A stretch of 14,146 nucleotides of DNA, from NCBI GenBank assembly GCA_003488525.1, contig DNLG01000013.1, positions 3,892 through 18,037 on the forward strand, given 5' to 3'. A program made the translations under genes and the position numbers. Of the stretch, positions 1 through 7,945 are shown one piece after another; position 1 is the stretch's first letter, and each line of letters opens with the position of its first letter. This DNA is from Bacteroidota bacterium (GTDB lineage: Bacteria > Bacteroidota > Ignavibacteria > Kapaibacteriales > Kapaibacteriaceae). The notes below the pieces were generated by a model. It worked only from the letters and a program-made list of their open reading frames with translations. It searched no databases and was not told the origin of the DNA.

Positions 1-1938
1 CGCGGCCATCACCGTGGTGTCGGCCCACTGCGTTGCGCATACCCGCACCGAGACCGAATCCCGGGCATTGATCGTGAAAGGACCGGATTGGTCGGTAACG
101 ATGATGCGTTGATTCCCCTGCCTGCTGAGCCCACGAATGGTCACCGGTGTCGAGTCCCTATTGCGGATCACCACCGTCGTGCAACGCTCTCTTCCCCGCT
201 GAGCGTCGATTACAACGTCTCGGACGACATCGATCAGCGGAGCATCGTATCGGTAGAGCCATTCCTTGCCGTTTCCTCGATCATCATAGGCGTGGATAAC
301 CAACTGTGCATCTCGGGTCATGTCGCGCACGCTCGCCTGGAACTCTACGCTGCCCGCAGAGTCAAGGGGCTCGGAGATCGACCAGATGTAGTTAAACGTT
401 CTGGAGCCAATCACCGCAACGTCCTTGAGATTTGCTGTGTCGCGCGAGGTGTCTCGAATGCTGCCCGTGACAGTCCCGCAGTCGATCTTCGAGCTATACA
501 CAGGGGGCGTATCGTCGCGTTTTCTCAGAGGCTCAAACGCCAGCCCCACAAGATTGGCATAGGAGTCATTCCTTGACGTTCCGTACATGATGGCACTGAA
601 TGAACCGCTGTCACAGGTGACAACGTGCGTACCTTCCTGTAGATATACATGCGCCCAGTGAATGCTCGTACCGGGAACGACCTGCATTGCGAGCAGCGGT
701 GCCGTGGCAGTCGCCAATCGACCGTCGATCCTGAGCGTCGAGAGGGCATCGTGAGTCGCCACAAGGTTGATGCAATAGAAAAAGCGCTGATTGCGAATGC
801 TGTTGTCCGGTTCCAGCGTTGGGAACCGGAACAGCGTTTCGTTCACGAACTGCTCGATCGGTGGCACGATCACCATAGCCGGATCGAAGGATCGTGTAGT
901 ATCGATCTGACTCGACATCAGTTGGACCATGAAGAAGGGGTCGGCCGAACTCCATGAAGCAGGCTCCGAGAGCAGCGTGTCGGCCCAAGCACCCACCGCT
1001 GATAGCTGAAAGTTCTTCAGTCCGTTGGCGGTGGTCAGTCGGATCGTTTGCCCCGGCAGAGACGCCATGATCCTGTACATGTCAGGTCTGTTGCTCATGG
1101 CAAGCGGTGCTGTAACGTAGGCACGTCCCCATTTATCTGCCGGCGTCAGCTGCTCGACAAGATGATCCTTCGAGCCGCCCATTGACAACGGTATGCTACT
1201 GCGCATATGGCCGGATATCACGGCAACAGGTTTGGTAGAACTGATCGACGACCCCGTAAGGTCATCTCTGCCATGCCCCGTGGCCCGTGCCTGCACGAGA
1301 TAACAGTCGCCCTTGTCGAGATTGACACTAAACGGCGTACGGGCCGCGATACCCATCCGGCCTGTCGTTGCCGCGGGAGTAATGGTCACACGGGTGTCAT
1401 CTTCAACGGCCATGACCATGAACTCACCCACACGCGGGATCGTAGCCGTGCGATCACGGTTGTTCGGCAGGTAATAGTCTGTTGGACGGTTGACACTGTA
1501 ATACTGCGTTCCGAGATGCCGTATGGGGATTGCCGCATAGGAGTCTGTCGACCGCAGGAGCGTATTGAGAACGTAGACAACCACCGGGACGTCCGATGTG
1601 ATAAAGACGCTCTTCTGCTGGACCATCTCCGAGGCGGTGTTGGCATGATAGGGGCTGAGCGTCTCAACGTGCACGGTCTTTGCCGCGATCGGAACGACAA
1701 CTCGCCCCAATGCTGCCGACTCGATGGTTACCGTTGCATCGTACTGCGACGAGATGAAGATTTGCAGCCGCGGGTCAGCGCCGATCTCCAGGATCTCATT
1801 CTGCATGAACCCGACAACGAAGGACGTTCCTTCCAGTGATGATGAGCTCCGCTTCGGCAACACCTTCTCGATCTGCGCAGATAGCTGCAGACCGAAAACA
1901 AGACCTAAGGCAACGAGGATGAGTGGGGCTCTTTTCAC
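1..1938 (-). CDS. Exported IgGFc-binding-domain protein (C-terminus beyond the window)
   Basis: The reading frame is open for 646 codons and leaves the left edge without a stop, so the C-terminus is missing. The start is a GTG; an in-frame TAA five codons upstream (1951-1953) excludes a longer protein, and the two nearby ATGs (1947-1949 and 1938-1940) lie in another frame that stops at once. Residues 1-22 form a signal peptide (basic start, hydrophobic core, LSAQ). Residues about 90-290 match the IgGFc-binding N-terminal domain of bacterial surface proteins: VVVYVLN (119-125), YAAIPIRHLG (134-143), MVMAVEDDTRVTITP (174-188), LTGSSISSTKPVAVISGH (227-244) and KDHLVEQLTP (257-266). From about 476 (DDTPP) a second extracellular region follows, and from about 586 an Ig/ASH-like beta domain begins. 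The gene lies 29 bases after the OstA-like gene. Its role is unknown; surface or secreted placement is inferred. Despite the domain name, antibody binding is not implied. The missing end could carry a type IX secretion signal. Confidence 0.85.
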   Translation of the reverse strand, partial: MKRAPLILVALGLVFGLQLSAQIEKVLPKRSSSSLEGTSFVVGFMQNEILEIGADPRLQIFISSQYDATVTIESAALGRVVVPIAAKTVHVETLSPYHANTASEMVQQKSVFITSDVPVVVYVLNTLLRSTDSYAAIPIRHLGTQYYSVNRPTDYYLPNNRDRTATIPRVGEFMVMAVEDDTRVTITPAATTGRMGIAARTPFSVNLDKGDCYLVQARATGHGRDDLTGSSISSTKPVAVISGHMRSSIPLSMGGSKDHLVEQLTPADKWGRAYVTAPLAMSNRPDMYRIMASLPGQTIRLTTANGLKNFQLSAVGAWADTLLSEPASWSSADPFFMVQLMSSQIDTTRSFDPAMVIVPPIEQFVNETLFRFPTLEPDNSIRNQRFFYCINLVATHDALSTLRIDGRLATATAPLLAMQVVPGTSIHWAHVYLQEGTHVVTCDSGSFSAIMYGTSRNDSYANLVGLAFEPLRKRDDTPPVYSSKIDCGTVTGSIRDTSRDTANLKDVAVIGSRTFNYIWSISEPLDSAGSVEFQASVRDMTRDAQLVIHAYDDRGNGKEWLYRYDAPLIDVVRDVVIDAQRGRERCTTVVIRNRDSTPVTIRGLSRQGNQRIIVTDQSGPFTINARDSVSVRVCATQWADTTVMAA

Positions 1939-1967
1939 ATCGCGGCCATGTTACGACTTTGACGTGG

Positions 1968-3254
1968 CTATCGCAACATCGAACGCCGTATGGGTGCAGG
2001 TTCATAGATGGGTCGACGTGGCGGGAGTCGAAATCCCGGAACCGTAAACTCGGCCTCGCGCCCACTGACCAGACGCTCGGGATGATTCTCGCCGCTAACG
2101 CCACCAAGCCAGAATACGTCGGTCAGAGCATTGTCAACGATGGTGGCATTGATCGTGTCGGCGGCGACCTTGGCAAGCCCCTTTCGATCGCCTGACTCCT
2201 GACGGAACGTGATGCTCTGTGCATCACCCGAAGCCGTAAGCATTTTTACGGAGTCTGGCTGGATGGCGATCGTGATTCGCTTGCCAACGATCTGGTCGTA
2301 TCTCTCCGGTAAGAGCGTATCCGAGCGGGAGATCAGAACGGCATCACCGTCGCCGACAATCGTGCGGATCTCCCCACCCGAGCTGCGCGCCTGGATCGAC
2401 GCAGCCACTAAGACTGAGGAGTCGGACCATACAACCGGCGACTCGGTCAGGTCGATCAGGCTATCCCCGTCTGAATACTCCATCTTTCCGGACGTGGCCG
2501 CTGCCTCGGCACGCACCAGCCTGACGTTGCCGATGGCGATCATGCGTCGGGTGAGACTCTCACCAGCTGATTCGGTGCGCATCTCGTCAGCAGCGATGAA
2601 GACGGTGTCGGCGGATTGCCCTCTGCCGTGCTGCCAAGTCCAGGCCCGCGCCGATCCGGTCAGCCTCAACGTCCCCGCGTTTGCGTCACGTCGCGCTTGA
2701 TCGGCTCCAAACCACGAATGACGTCCCGAATCCTGGATCACAACGCTTCCAACCGCCAGCATGGTATCGACGGTGCGGTCGTGAACGAGAGAGTCGCACC
2801 AAATGCGGGTCGAATCATCCACGGCATGCACGTTCTGCTGGAACACGGCGATGCGTCTGCGCAGGTCATAGCGGCCCGTGCGAGAGGTGATGGACATTCG
2901 GCCCTGATCCACACGCAGCCCCCGAGGTGCATAAGCGATCGATACGCGTCCATCATAGCGCACAGAGGGGGCGGCAATGGTCATCTCGGACTGTCGGATA
3001 AGTACCGAACCGGTGAGCTCGATCGTGTTGCGGACCACGTCATGGACAGCCCTGTCACAGCGCCCTGTCACGTTTCCCTGTGAAAAACGCACATTACCCT
3101 GAAACGTCCGTACTGAAGCATCAACTGTTCCGCTGCCAATGAGACTGTCGGCATTCTCCAGAACGATCGGGATCTCAGGGCCGATCCCGTCCTGGGCCTG
3201 CATGACGGCGGCGGCAAGCAATTGCATGAATATGATGATCACAACAACTCGCAT
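1968..3254 (-). CDS. OstA/LptA-like LPS-transport periplasmic protein
   Basis: A 428-residue protein with a signal peptide (MRVVVIIIFMQLLAAAVMQAQ, cleavage near 20-21). The ATG at 3254 is chosen because it places the signal peptide at the start; the open frame extends upstream to 3710 only as antisense of hflX. The mature part repeats the OstA beta-jellyroll pattern about three times: FQGNVRF (51-57) with ELTGSVLI (79-86), VFQQNVHAVDDSTRIWCDSL (137-156) with AVGSVVI (167-173), and AIGNVRLV (240-247) with the following SDGDSLIDL stretch. In known systems such proteins (LptA, the LptD N-domain) form a groove that carries lipopolysaccharide across the periplasm. FCB bacteria encode long OstA-like versions such as this one. 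It is first in a two-gene minus-strand unit with the IgGFc-domain gene and diverges from hflX. The family call is solid; the exact position in the Lpt bridge is inference. Confidence 0.85.
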   Translation of the reverse strand: MRVVVIIIFMQLLAAAVMQAQDGIGPEIPIVLENADSLIGSGTVDASVRTFQGNVRFSQGNVTGRCDRAVHDVVRNTIELTGSVLIRQSEMTIAAPSVRYDGRVSIAYAPRGLRVDQGRMSITSRTGRYDLRRRIAVFQQNVHAVDDSTRIWCDSLVHDRTVDTMLAVGSVVIQDSGRHSWFGADQARRDANAGTLRLTGSARAWTWQHGRGQSADTVFIAADEMRTESAGESLTRRMIAIGNVRLVRAEAAATSGKMEYSDGDSLIDLTESPVVWSDSSVLVAASIQARSSGGEIRTIVGDGDAVLISRSDTLLPERYDQIVGKRITIAIQPDSVKMLTASGDAQSITFRQESGDRKGLAKVAADTINATIVDNALTDVFWLGGVSGENHPERLVSGREAEFTVPGFRLPPRRPIYEPAPIRRSMLR

Positions 3255-3260
3255 ACCGAC

Positions 3261-3268
3261 CAAATCTA
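3261..3268 (-). promoter_or_regulatory. Possible -10 box (TAnnTTTG) for the OstA-like gene
   Basis: On the minus strand this reads TAGATTTG, an exact match to the TAnnTTTG -10 consensus described for Bacteroidota primary sigma factors. It ends six bases before the ATG at 3254, so transcription from it would give a leaderless or nearly leaderless mRNA. No TTTG-like upstream element is seen at the expected 19-21 base spacing, which lowers confidence. Confidence 0.35.
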
Positions 3269-3299
3269 CGCCACATGCAAGGATGGCCAGCGTGAGCCG

Positions 3300-3307
3300 T
3301 ACTTTTG
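3300..3307 (+). promoter_or_regulatory. Possible -10 box (TAnnTTTG) for the hflX operon
   Basis: The sequence TACTTTTG matches the Bacteroidota TAnnTTTG -10 consensus. Transcription would start near 3314, downstream of the ATG at 3283 and about 20 bases before the GTG at 3334, which favours the GTG as the hflX start. No TTTG -33 element is visible at the usual spacing. It would drive the whole plus-strand run from hflX to the M20 amidohydrolase unless internal promoters exist. Confidence 0.35.
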
Positions 3308-3325
3308 CGACGTTGATTCCACACC

Positions 3326-3329
3326 GAGG
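3326..3329 (+). promoter_or_regulatory. Ribosome binding site deciding the hflX start
   Basis: A GAGG lies four bases before the GTG at 3334. The competing ATG at 3283 has only an AAGG touching the start codon, which is too close to work as a Shine-Dalgarno sequence. Confidence 0.4.
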
Positions 3330-3333
3330 TTCT

Positions 3334-4635
3334 GTGCACGATATAGGTTTACTGCCAAGAGAGCGCGCCGTGATCTCAGCCGTCATTAAAAAGGGGGCTG
3401 ATCCGGATGTCGTCGATGAGCATCTTGAAGAACTCGTCATGCTCCTCGACACTGCAGGGGTCGATGTGGTGGGTCGTCTGACCCAGGAACGCGAACGACC
3501 GGACATCTCGACGGCCTTCGGCAAAGGCAAGGTTGAGGAGCTGAAGGAGCTTGTTGACACCTCCGGAGCATCATGCGTGGTGTTCGATGATGAGCTTTCC
3601 CCCGCCCAGGTGAGGAATCTCGAAGAGGCATTGAAGGTCAAGGTTCTCGACCGGAGCAATGTGATCCTGGACATTTTCGCCTCGCATGCCCGCACACAGG
3701 AGGCTCGCACGCAGGTGGAACTTGCTCAGCTCGAGTATCTTCTGCCGCGTCTGACGCGCATGTGGACGCACCTTTCCAAGCAGTTCGGAGGTGTCGGCAC
3801 AAAGGGTCCGGGCGAAACACAGATCGAGACCGACCGTCGCATGTACCGCACGCGCATGCAGCGTCTGCGCGAAAAGCTCAAGGAGATCGACGTACAGCGT
3901 ATGGTGCAGCGTAAAGGCCGGGAAGGTCTGCCACGGTTCGCACTGGTGGGCTATACCAATGCTGGAAAGTCCTCCCTCATGCGCGTGCTGACTCAGGCCG
4001 ACGTGTATGTGCAGGACCAGCTTTTTGCGACTCTGGATACGACGGTGCGGACGTTTGCACTGCCGTCCGGACAAAAGGCCCTTATCTCCGACACCGTCGG
4101 ATTCATTCGAAAACTGCCAACGCAGCTTGTGGCTTCCTTCCGTTCGACGCTATCCGAAACACTCGAAGCTGATATTCTGCTTCACGTGGTGGACGTCTCC
4201 AACCCACACTACCGCGAACACATGGCGGTTGTCGAGTCAACACTTTCAGAACTCGGCGCTTCAGATACGCCGGTGATCGTCGTCTTCAACAAGATCGACA
4301 ACGTTCAGCAGCGTGAACTTCTTGATGACGCCGAGGCCGAATCTCCCGGATGCGTGTTTGTCAGTGCTCATCGCGGGCTAAACATCGACCGGCTTCTTCA
4401 CGTCATGCAATCGACCTATGAAGAGTCGGCCGTTCTGCGCACGCTGAGAATTCCCTACGAGAGTATGAACATCGTTGCTCGGCTCTATTCGGAGGTCGAA
4501 GTTCTGCGCCGAAGCGATGAAGATTCCGATGTATTATTGTCGGTTCGCGTGCCTGCCGACCTGCTGGCGCCTTTCACGGCCAAGTATCGGCAATACGTCA
4601 CCAACGAAGTCCCCTCCCACACATCTGCTTTGTGA
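3334..4635 (+). CDS. hflX: HflX ribosome-rescue GTPase
   Basis: HflX is a GTPase that binds and splits stalled or stressed ribosomes. The GTG start gives 433 residues. It is preferred over the ATG at 3283 (450 residues) because the distance to the conserved AVI strand matches E. coli HflX, a GAGG precedes it, and a TAnnTTTG box lies between the two candidates. The N-terminal domain carries the HflX signatures FGKGKVEEL (62-70), LSPAQVRNLE (89-98), LDIFASHARTQEAR (112-125) and GGVGTKGPGETQIETDRR (152-169). The G domain has G1 GYTNAGKSS (206-214), switch I LFATLDTT (230-237), G3 DTVGF (253-257), G4 NKID (319-322) and G5 SAHRG (344-348). Every GTPase motif is intact. It heads the plus-strand gene run and its TGA is six bases before the next ATG. 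Confidence 0.95.
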   Translation: MHDIGLLPRERAVISAVIKKGADPDVVDEHLEELVMLLDTAGVDVVGRLTQERERPDISTAFGKGKVEELKELVDTSGASCVVFDDELSPAQVRNLEEALKVKVLDRSNVILDIFASHARTQEARTQVELAQLEYLLPRLTRMWTHLSKQFGGVGTKGPGETQIETDRRMYRTRMQRLREKLKEIDVQRMVQRKGREGLPRFALVGYTNAGKSSLMRVLTQADVYVQDQLFATLDTTVRTFALPSGQKALISDTVGFIRKLPTQLVASFRSTLSETLEADILLHVVDVSNPHYREHMAVVESTLSELGASDTPVIVVFNKIDNVQQRELLDDAEAESPGCVFVSAHRGLNIDRLLHVMQSTYEESAVLRTLRIPYESMNIVARLYSEVEVLRRSDEDSDVLLSVRVPADLLAPFTAKYRQYVTNEVPSHTSAL

Positions 4636-4641
4636 GCACCT

Positions 4642-4806
4642 ATGGCTGCCTTGTGGATCCTCGCGCTTATTCTGACAACCTATGTGGCCACCATCCTGGT
4701 CATTTACGTCGGACAGGAAGTGCATGTTCTGGCGGGCGCGGCATTGCTCGCCGCCTGTGGATACGGAGCATTCAAACTCTTCCAGCGTCGTCTGACGCGG
4801 CTCTGA
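4642..4806 (+). CDS. Small two-helix membrane protein, function unknown
   Basis: A 54-residue open frame fills the gap between hflX and recN, six bases after the hflX stop and 22 bases before the recN start. It begins with ATG. Residues about 3-23 and 27-46 are two hydrophobic helices joined by a short GQEVH turn, and the tail is basic (FQRRLTRL), as expected for a small inner-membrane protein with the C-terminus in the cytoplasm. I do not recognise a family. Tight packing on the same strand and a clean membrane pattern argue that it is real. Upstream there is only a weak GAG five bases before the ATG. A role linked to HflX or RecN cannot be claimed. Confidence 0.65.
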   Translation: MAALWILALILTTYVATILVIYVGQEVHVLAGAALLAACGYGAFKLFQRRLTRL

Positions 4807-4828
4807 ACCATTTCTGTCCGCATTCATC

Positions 4829-6517
4829 GTGCTTCGACGACTGACCATCCGATCATTTACCCTCATCGACGAGATTGATCTTGAATTCGATGGCGGGATG
4901 ACCGTTCTGCTTGGCGAAACCGGAGCAGGCAAGTCGATCATTATCGACGCACTGGCCGCCGCCATGGGCGAACGCGTCTCGGCAGACCTTGTTCGTCAGG
5001 GGGCTCGAAAGGCCGTCATTGAGGCCACCTTCGATATCTCCCGGCGTCCTGCTGCAAGCGAGTTTATCTCCTCGCATGAGCTTTCCTGGGAAGCTCCGGA
5101 AGTTGTCCTTCGACGAGAAATCGCCGCCCAGGGGGCGTCACGAAGCTTCATCAATGACACTCCCGTGCAGAGCACGATCACGCGTCAGCTGGCCTCCATG
5201 CTTGTTGATGTCCATGGTCAGCACGACACGCTGGGACTTATGTCACCATCGACACATCTTGACGCCTTTGACGCATTTGCGCTCACTGATGCCCCGGGAC
5301 TGCGATCATTGATGTCCGAGCGCTATCAGACCCTGTCGCGCGCTGCGCGGCAGGTCGAAGATCTTCGCCAACGAGCACGCGACGCCGACGCCGATCGTGC
5401 CCGACTGCAGTTCATCCACGATGAAATCGCGTCGATCGGCCCCACGCCGGGTGAAGACACAGAGATCGCCATGGAACTGCGGCGCATCGAAGCTGGAGAA
5501 CACGTTGTTGGCCTTGCCGTCAGCGTCCGCGAACGTCTCTACGCCGGAGACCCGTCGGCCTACGATCTTATCCGCAGCGCCATCGAATCGGTCAGGCAGC
5601 TCCAACAATTCGATGTGAACATGCAAAGCGTGGCGTTGGATCTGGAGTCGGCTCTGATCGTCTGCAAGGAAGCCGCCGCGAGTGCCGCTATTCTTGCCGA
5701 TGCTGATGACCGCGATCCGCAACGCCTCGAAGACATGCGTCAGCGCCATGCGTCGTTACAACGTCTTATCCGCAAGTACGGTTCACTGGAACACGCCGTC
5801 GAGCGACTTGAGGCCGTTGCCCGTGACCTGCACGAGGTGGAACATCTCGATGACGCACTTGACGATGCCGAGCGAGAGCATGCCCTTGCTCTGTCAGCCG
5901 CCAGCGAGCTGGCAGCGACACTGTGTCAGCAGCGCCGCGCTGGCAGCGAGTCGTTCGCAACGCTCGTCAATGCAAGTCTGCACGAGATGGGCATGCCGGC
6001 CGCATCCGTGCGACTCGATATCACTCCACGCGAACTTGGGCCGACGGGTGCCGACGGCGTGGAGATCCTCTTTGCTGCCAACTCCGGCGAACCCCTTCGC
6101 CCCCTTGCCAAGATCGCCTCAGGGGGCGAACTCTCGCGCGTAATGCTGGCGATCAAGCGCGCGTTGCTCGAAAGAATCCCAACCGGAACGGTCGTGCTCG
6201 ACGAGATCGACACGGGCATCAGCGGCCGAGTTGCACGCACGGTGGGCATGATCATGCAGCAGCTAGCGCAGCGCCTGCAGCTGGTGTGCATAACGCATCT
6301 TGCACAGATCGCATCGCTGGCGGACAACTTTATCCGCGTCACAAAGAGCTCCTCCGGTGATCGAACGAGCGTCACGGCTGTTCGCATTGGTTCGGCAGAA
6401 GCACAGCGCGACGTGGCAATGCTCCTCAGCGGAGCAGACGTCACGGAGACGTCGCTCAACGGAGCGAAAGAACTCATGCAGAGGTCCTCGCCAAAGACAG
6501 CACGGAAGGCCAGCTGA
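4829..6517 (+). CDS. recN: DNA repair protein RecN
   Basis: RecN is a cytosolic SMC-like ATPase that acts at double-strand breaks in recombinational repair. The 562-residue protein starts at GTG; the sequence MLRRLTIRSFTLIDEIDLEF is a typical RecN beginning. Walker A is GETGAGKS (29-36). The family motif VDVHGQHD follows in the N-terminal head. Residues about 165-350 are charged and helical, forming the coiled-coil arms. The C-terminal head has the ABC signature SGGELSR (431-437), Walker B VVLDEIDTG (455-463) followed by ISG, and the THLAQIA segment. The length is normal for the family. No LexA-like operator was seen in the 22 bases upstream, and the gene appears to be co-transcribed with hflX. 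There is no visible Shine-Dalgarno. Its TGA is two bases before the next ATG. Confidence 0.96.
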   Translation: MLRRLTIRSFTLIDEIDLEFDGGMTVLLGETGAGKSIIIDALAAAMGERVSADLVRQGARKAVIEATFDISRRPAASEFISSHELSWEAPEVVLRREIAAQGASRSFINDTPVQSTITRQLASMLVDVHGQHDTLGLMSPSTHLDAFDAFALTDAPGLRSLMSERYQTLSRAARQVEDLRQRARDADADRARLQFIHDEIASIGPTPGEDTEIAMELRRIEAGEHVVGLAVSVRERLYAGDPSAYDLIRSAIESVRQLQQFDVNMQSVALDLESALIVCKEAAASAAILADADDRDPQRLEDMRQRHASLQRLIRKYGSLEHAVERLEAVARDLHEVEHLDDALDDAEREHALALSAASELAATLCQQRRAGSESFATLVNASLHEMGMPAASVRLDITPRELGPTGADGVEILFAANSGEPLRPLAKIASGGELSRVMLAIKRALLERIPTGTVVLDEIDTGISGRVARTVGMIMQQLAQRLQLVCITHLAQIASLADNFIRVTKSSSGDRTSVTAVRIGSAEAQRDVAMLLSGADVTETSLNGAKELMQRSSPKTARKAS

Positions 6518-6519
6518 GC

Positions 6520-7149
6520 ATGGAACGGTTTTCTGATGAGTCCATGCCTGACTACAACAGGCGAACGCTGACGGCCGAAGACCTGCAGTCGCGGGTGCTT
6601 CTCAACGGTGACCCAATTCAGGTAAACCGTGTACTCGATGCATTCGAAATGGCATCTTCAGTCCATGCCGGCAAGCTTCGAAACGATGGTACGCCATACT
6701 TTGATCACATCGCCCGCACGGTGATGATTCTCATGGATGAGCTGAAGATCTATGACACCGATGTGATCATTGCGGCTCTGCTTCACGATGTGCTGGAGGA
6801 CTCCAAGACGATCACCCGTGAAGTTTTGGAGTACAACTTCGGTTCCTATGTGGCGTACATCGTCGAGACACTCACCAAGGATCTTGACGCGGCAAAGGTC
6901 GACCCCGAGCGCGTAGACGCCTACTATGCCGAACGTCTTCGAAAGGCAAGTCAGGACTGCCTACTGGTGAAACTCGCAGCCCGACTGGATAATTTTCGCT
7001 GCCTGAACTTCAACCTTAAAAAGAACCCTGTGCTGTACGTTTCGGCTACGTTGGACAGGTACGTCCCGATTGCCGAGGCGGCTGCGGATATCCGACTGCA
7101 GATGCTTGCGACGCTGATCCGGCACGAGGCCAACACGGTTCTTGGGTAA
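6520..7149 (+). CDS. Stand-alone RSH-type HD-domain protein (possible (p)ppGpp hydrolase relative)
   Basis: A 209-residue protein consisting mainly of one HD domain of the RelA/SpoT (RSH) type, without synthetase, TGS or ACT domains, like small alarmone hydrolases such as Mesh1. Visible motifs are HAGKLRNDGTPYFDH (49-63), LLHDVLEDS (87-95, with H89/D90 and E93/D94), FGSYVAYIVETLTKD (107-121) and VKLAARLDN (150-158). In active RSH hydrolases the last motif is KLADRLHN, whose Asp is a metal ligand (D144 of the S. dysgalactiae Rel enzyme); here that position is A154. The other three ligands align with H63, H89 and D90. It may therefore be altered in activity, use another substrate, or use D157 instead. 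ATG 6520 is two bases after recN; ATG 6544 is an alternative start. HD/RSH membership is well supported; hydrolysis of (p)ppGpp is inference. Confidence 0.8.
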   Translation: MERFSDESMPDYNRRTLTAEDLQSRVLLNGDPIQVNRVLDAFEMASSVHAGKLRNDGTPYFDHIARTVMILMDELKIYDTDVIIAALLHDVLEDSKTITREVLEYNFGSYVAYIVETLTKDLDAAKVDPERVDAYYAERLRKASQDCLLVKLAARLDNFRCLNFNLKKNPVLYVSATLDRYVPIAEAAADIRLQMLATLIRHEANTVLG

Positions 7150-7159
7150 CAACACGGAA

Positions 7160-7945
7160 ATGTCCAGCGACCTTCTTCTTCAGGCTGCCCTCGAAGCTGC
7201 CGGCCAAGCCGGCGACATCCTTCGCAGTGGCTTCGGATCAACACATCGCACCGAATCCAAAGAGGGTCGGCACAACCTCGTGACCGAGTTCGATCACCGC
7301 AGCGAGCGCTGCATCATTGATGTGCTTCGTGCGCATACGCCCAATGCTGGGTTTCTGGCCGAAGAAAGTGGCCGGCATCACGGGCCTGACGAGCTGCTCT
7401 GGGTTATCGACCCGCTCGACGGAACGGTCAACTTTGCTCATGGCATCCCGATATTCTGCGTTTCGATCGCCGCCGTGCATCATGGGCGCATTCTCTGCGG
7501 TGTCATCCATCAGCCCCTTCTGCACGAGACCTTTACGGCCGAAGCAGGCAAAGGGGCTTTCTGCAATGGGCGACCCATGCACGTCTCGTCGACCTCGAGG
7601 CTCGACTCAAGCATTCTGGTGACGGGTTTTCCGTACAACGTCGACGTCAACCCGGGCGGCTGCATCGATCAGTTCGCTTCGATCGTTGGCAGGGGGCTTC
7701 CGGTGCGCCGCCTCGGCAGCGCAGCGCTCGATCTGGCCTACGTTGCTGATGGCCGCTTTGACGGTTACTGGGAGGTTGCCCTCTCGCCCTGGGATATGGC
7801 CGCCGGAGTTCTGTTGGTGCAGGAGGCGGCCGGAAGAGTCACGCACTATGGCGGACGCCAGTTCACGCTCGGAGCTGATTCGATCATCGCAACCAACGGC
7901 CAGATACATGCCGAGCTCGTGTCGGCCCTGGAGGCCCAGACATGA
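7160..7945 (+). CDS. suhB: Inositol-monophosphatase family protein (SuhB-like)
   Basis: A 261-residue Mg-dependent phosphatase of the IMPase/FBPase/CysQ superfamily. The metal-binding residues are in place: EES (68-70), WVIDPLDGTVNF (81-92, with D84, D87, G88 and T89) and WDMAAG (211-216, with D212). LGSAALDLAYVADGRFDGYW (185-204) is the typical late motif. The ATG at 7160 gives a normal-length N-terminus; a longer frame with a TTG at 7142 begins inside the preceding gene. Substrates in this family include inositol-1-phosphate, 3'-phosphoadenosine-5'-phosphate and histidinol phosphate, so the symbol reflects overall resemblance. The gene sits 10 bases after the HD gene. Its TGA overlaps the dapF ATG (ATGA), suggesting translational coupling. 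Confidence 0.9.
   Translation: MSSDLLLQAALEAAGQAGDILRSGFGSTHRTESKEGRHNLVTEFDHRSERCIIDVLRAHTPNAGFLAEESGRHHGPDELLWVIDPLDGTVNFAHGIPIFCVSIAAVHHGRILCGVIHQPLLHETFTAEAGKGAFCNGRPMHVSSTSRLDSSILVTGFPYNVDVNPGGCIDQFASIVGRGLPVRRLGSAALDLAYVADGRFDGYWEVALSPWDMAAGVLLVQEAAGRVTHYGGRQFTLGADSIIATNGQIHAELVSALEAQT

Noticed and set aside
1207..1839. A 210-codon open frame on the plus strand
   Set aside because: It is antisense to the IgGFc-domain gene, with many Arg, His and Cys residues and no recognisable motif. The minus-strand frame is continuous and matches a known domain.
1..1938. Immunoglobulin-binding virulence factor
   Set aside because: The IgGFc-binding domain name is historical and the domain is widespread in environmental bacteria. 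Nothing else in the window suggests a host-associated lifestyle.
5926..6477. A 183-codon open frame on the minus strand inside recN
   Set aside because: It is a shadow of the strongly conserved RecN C-terminal head (signature and Walker B); Ser/Arg-rich and without motifs.
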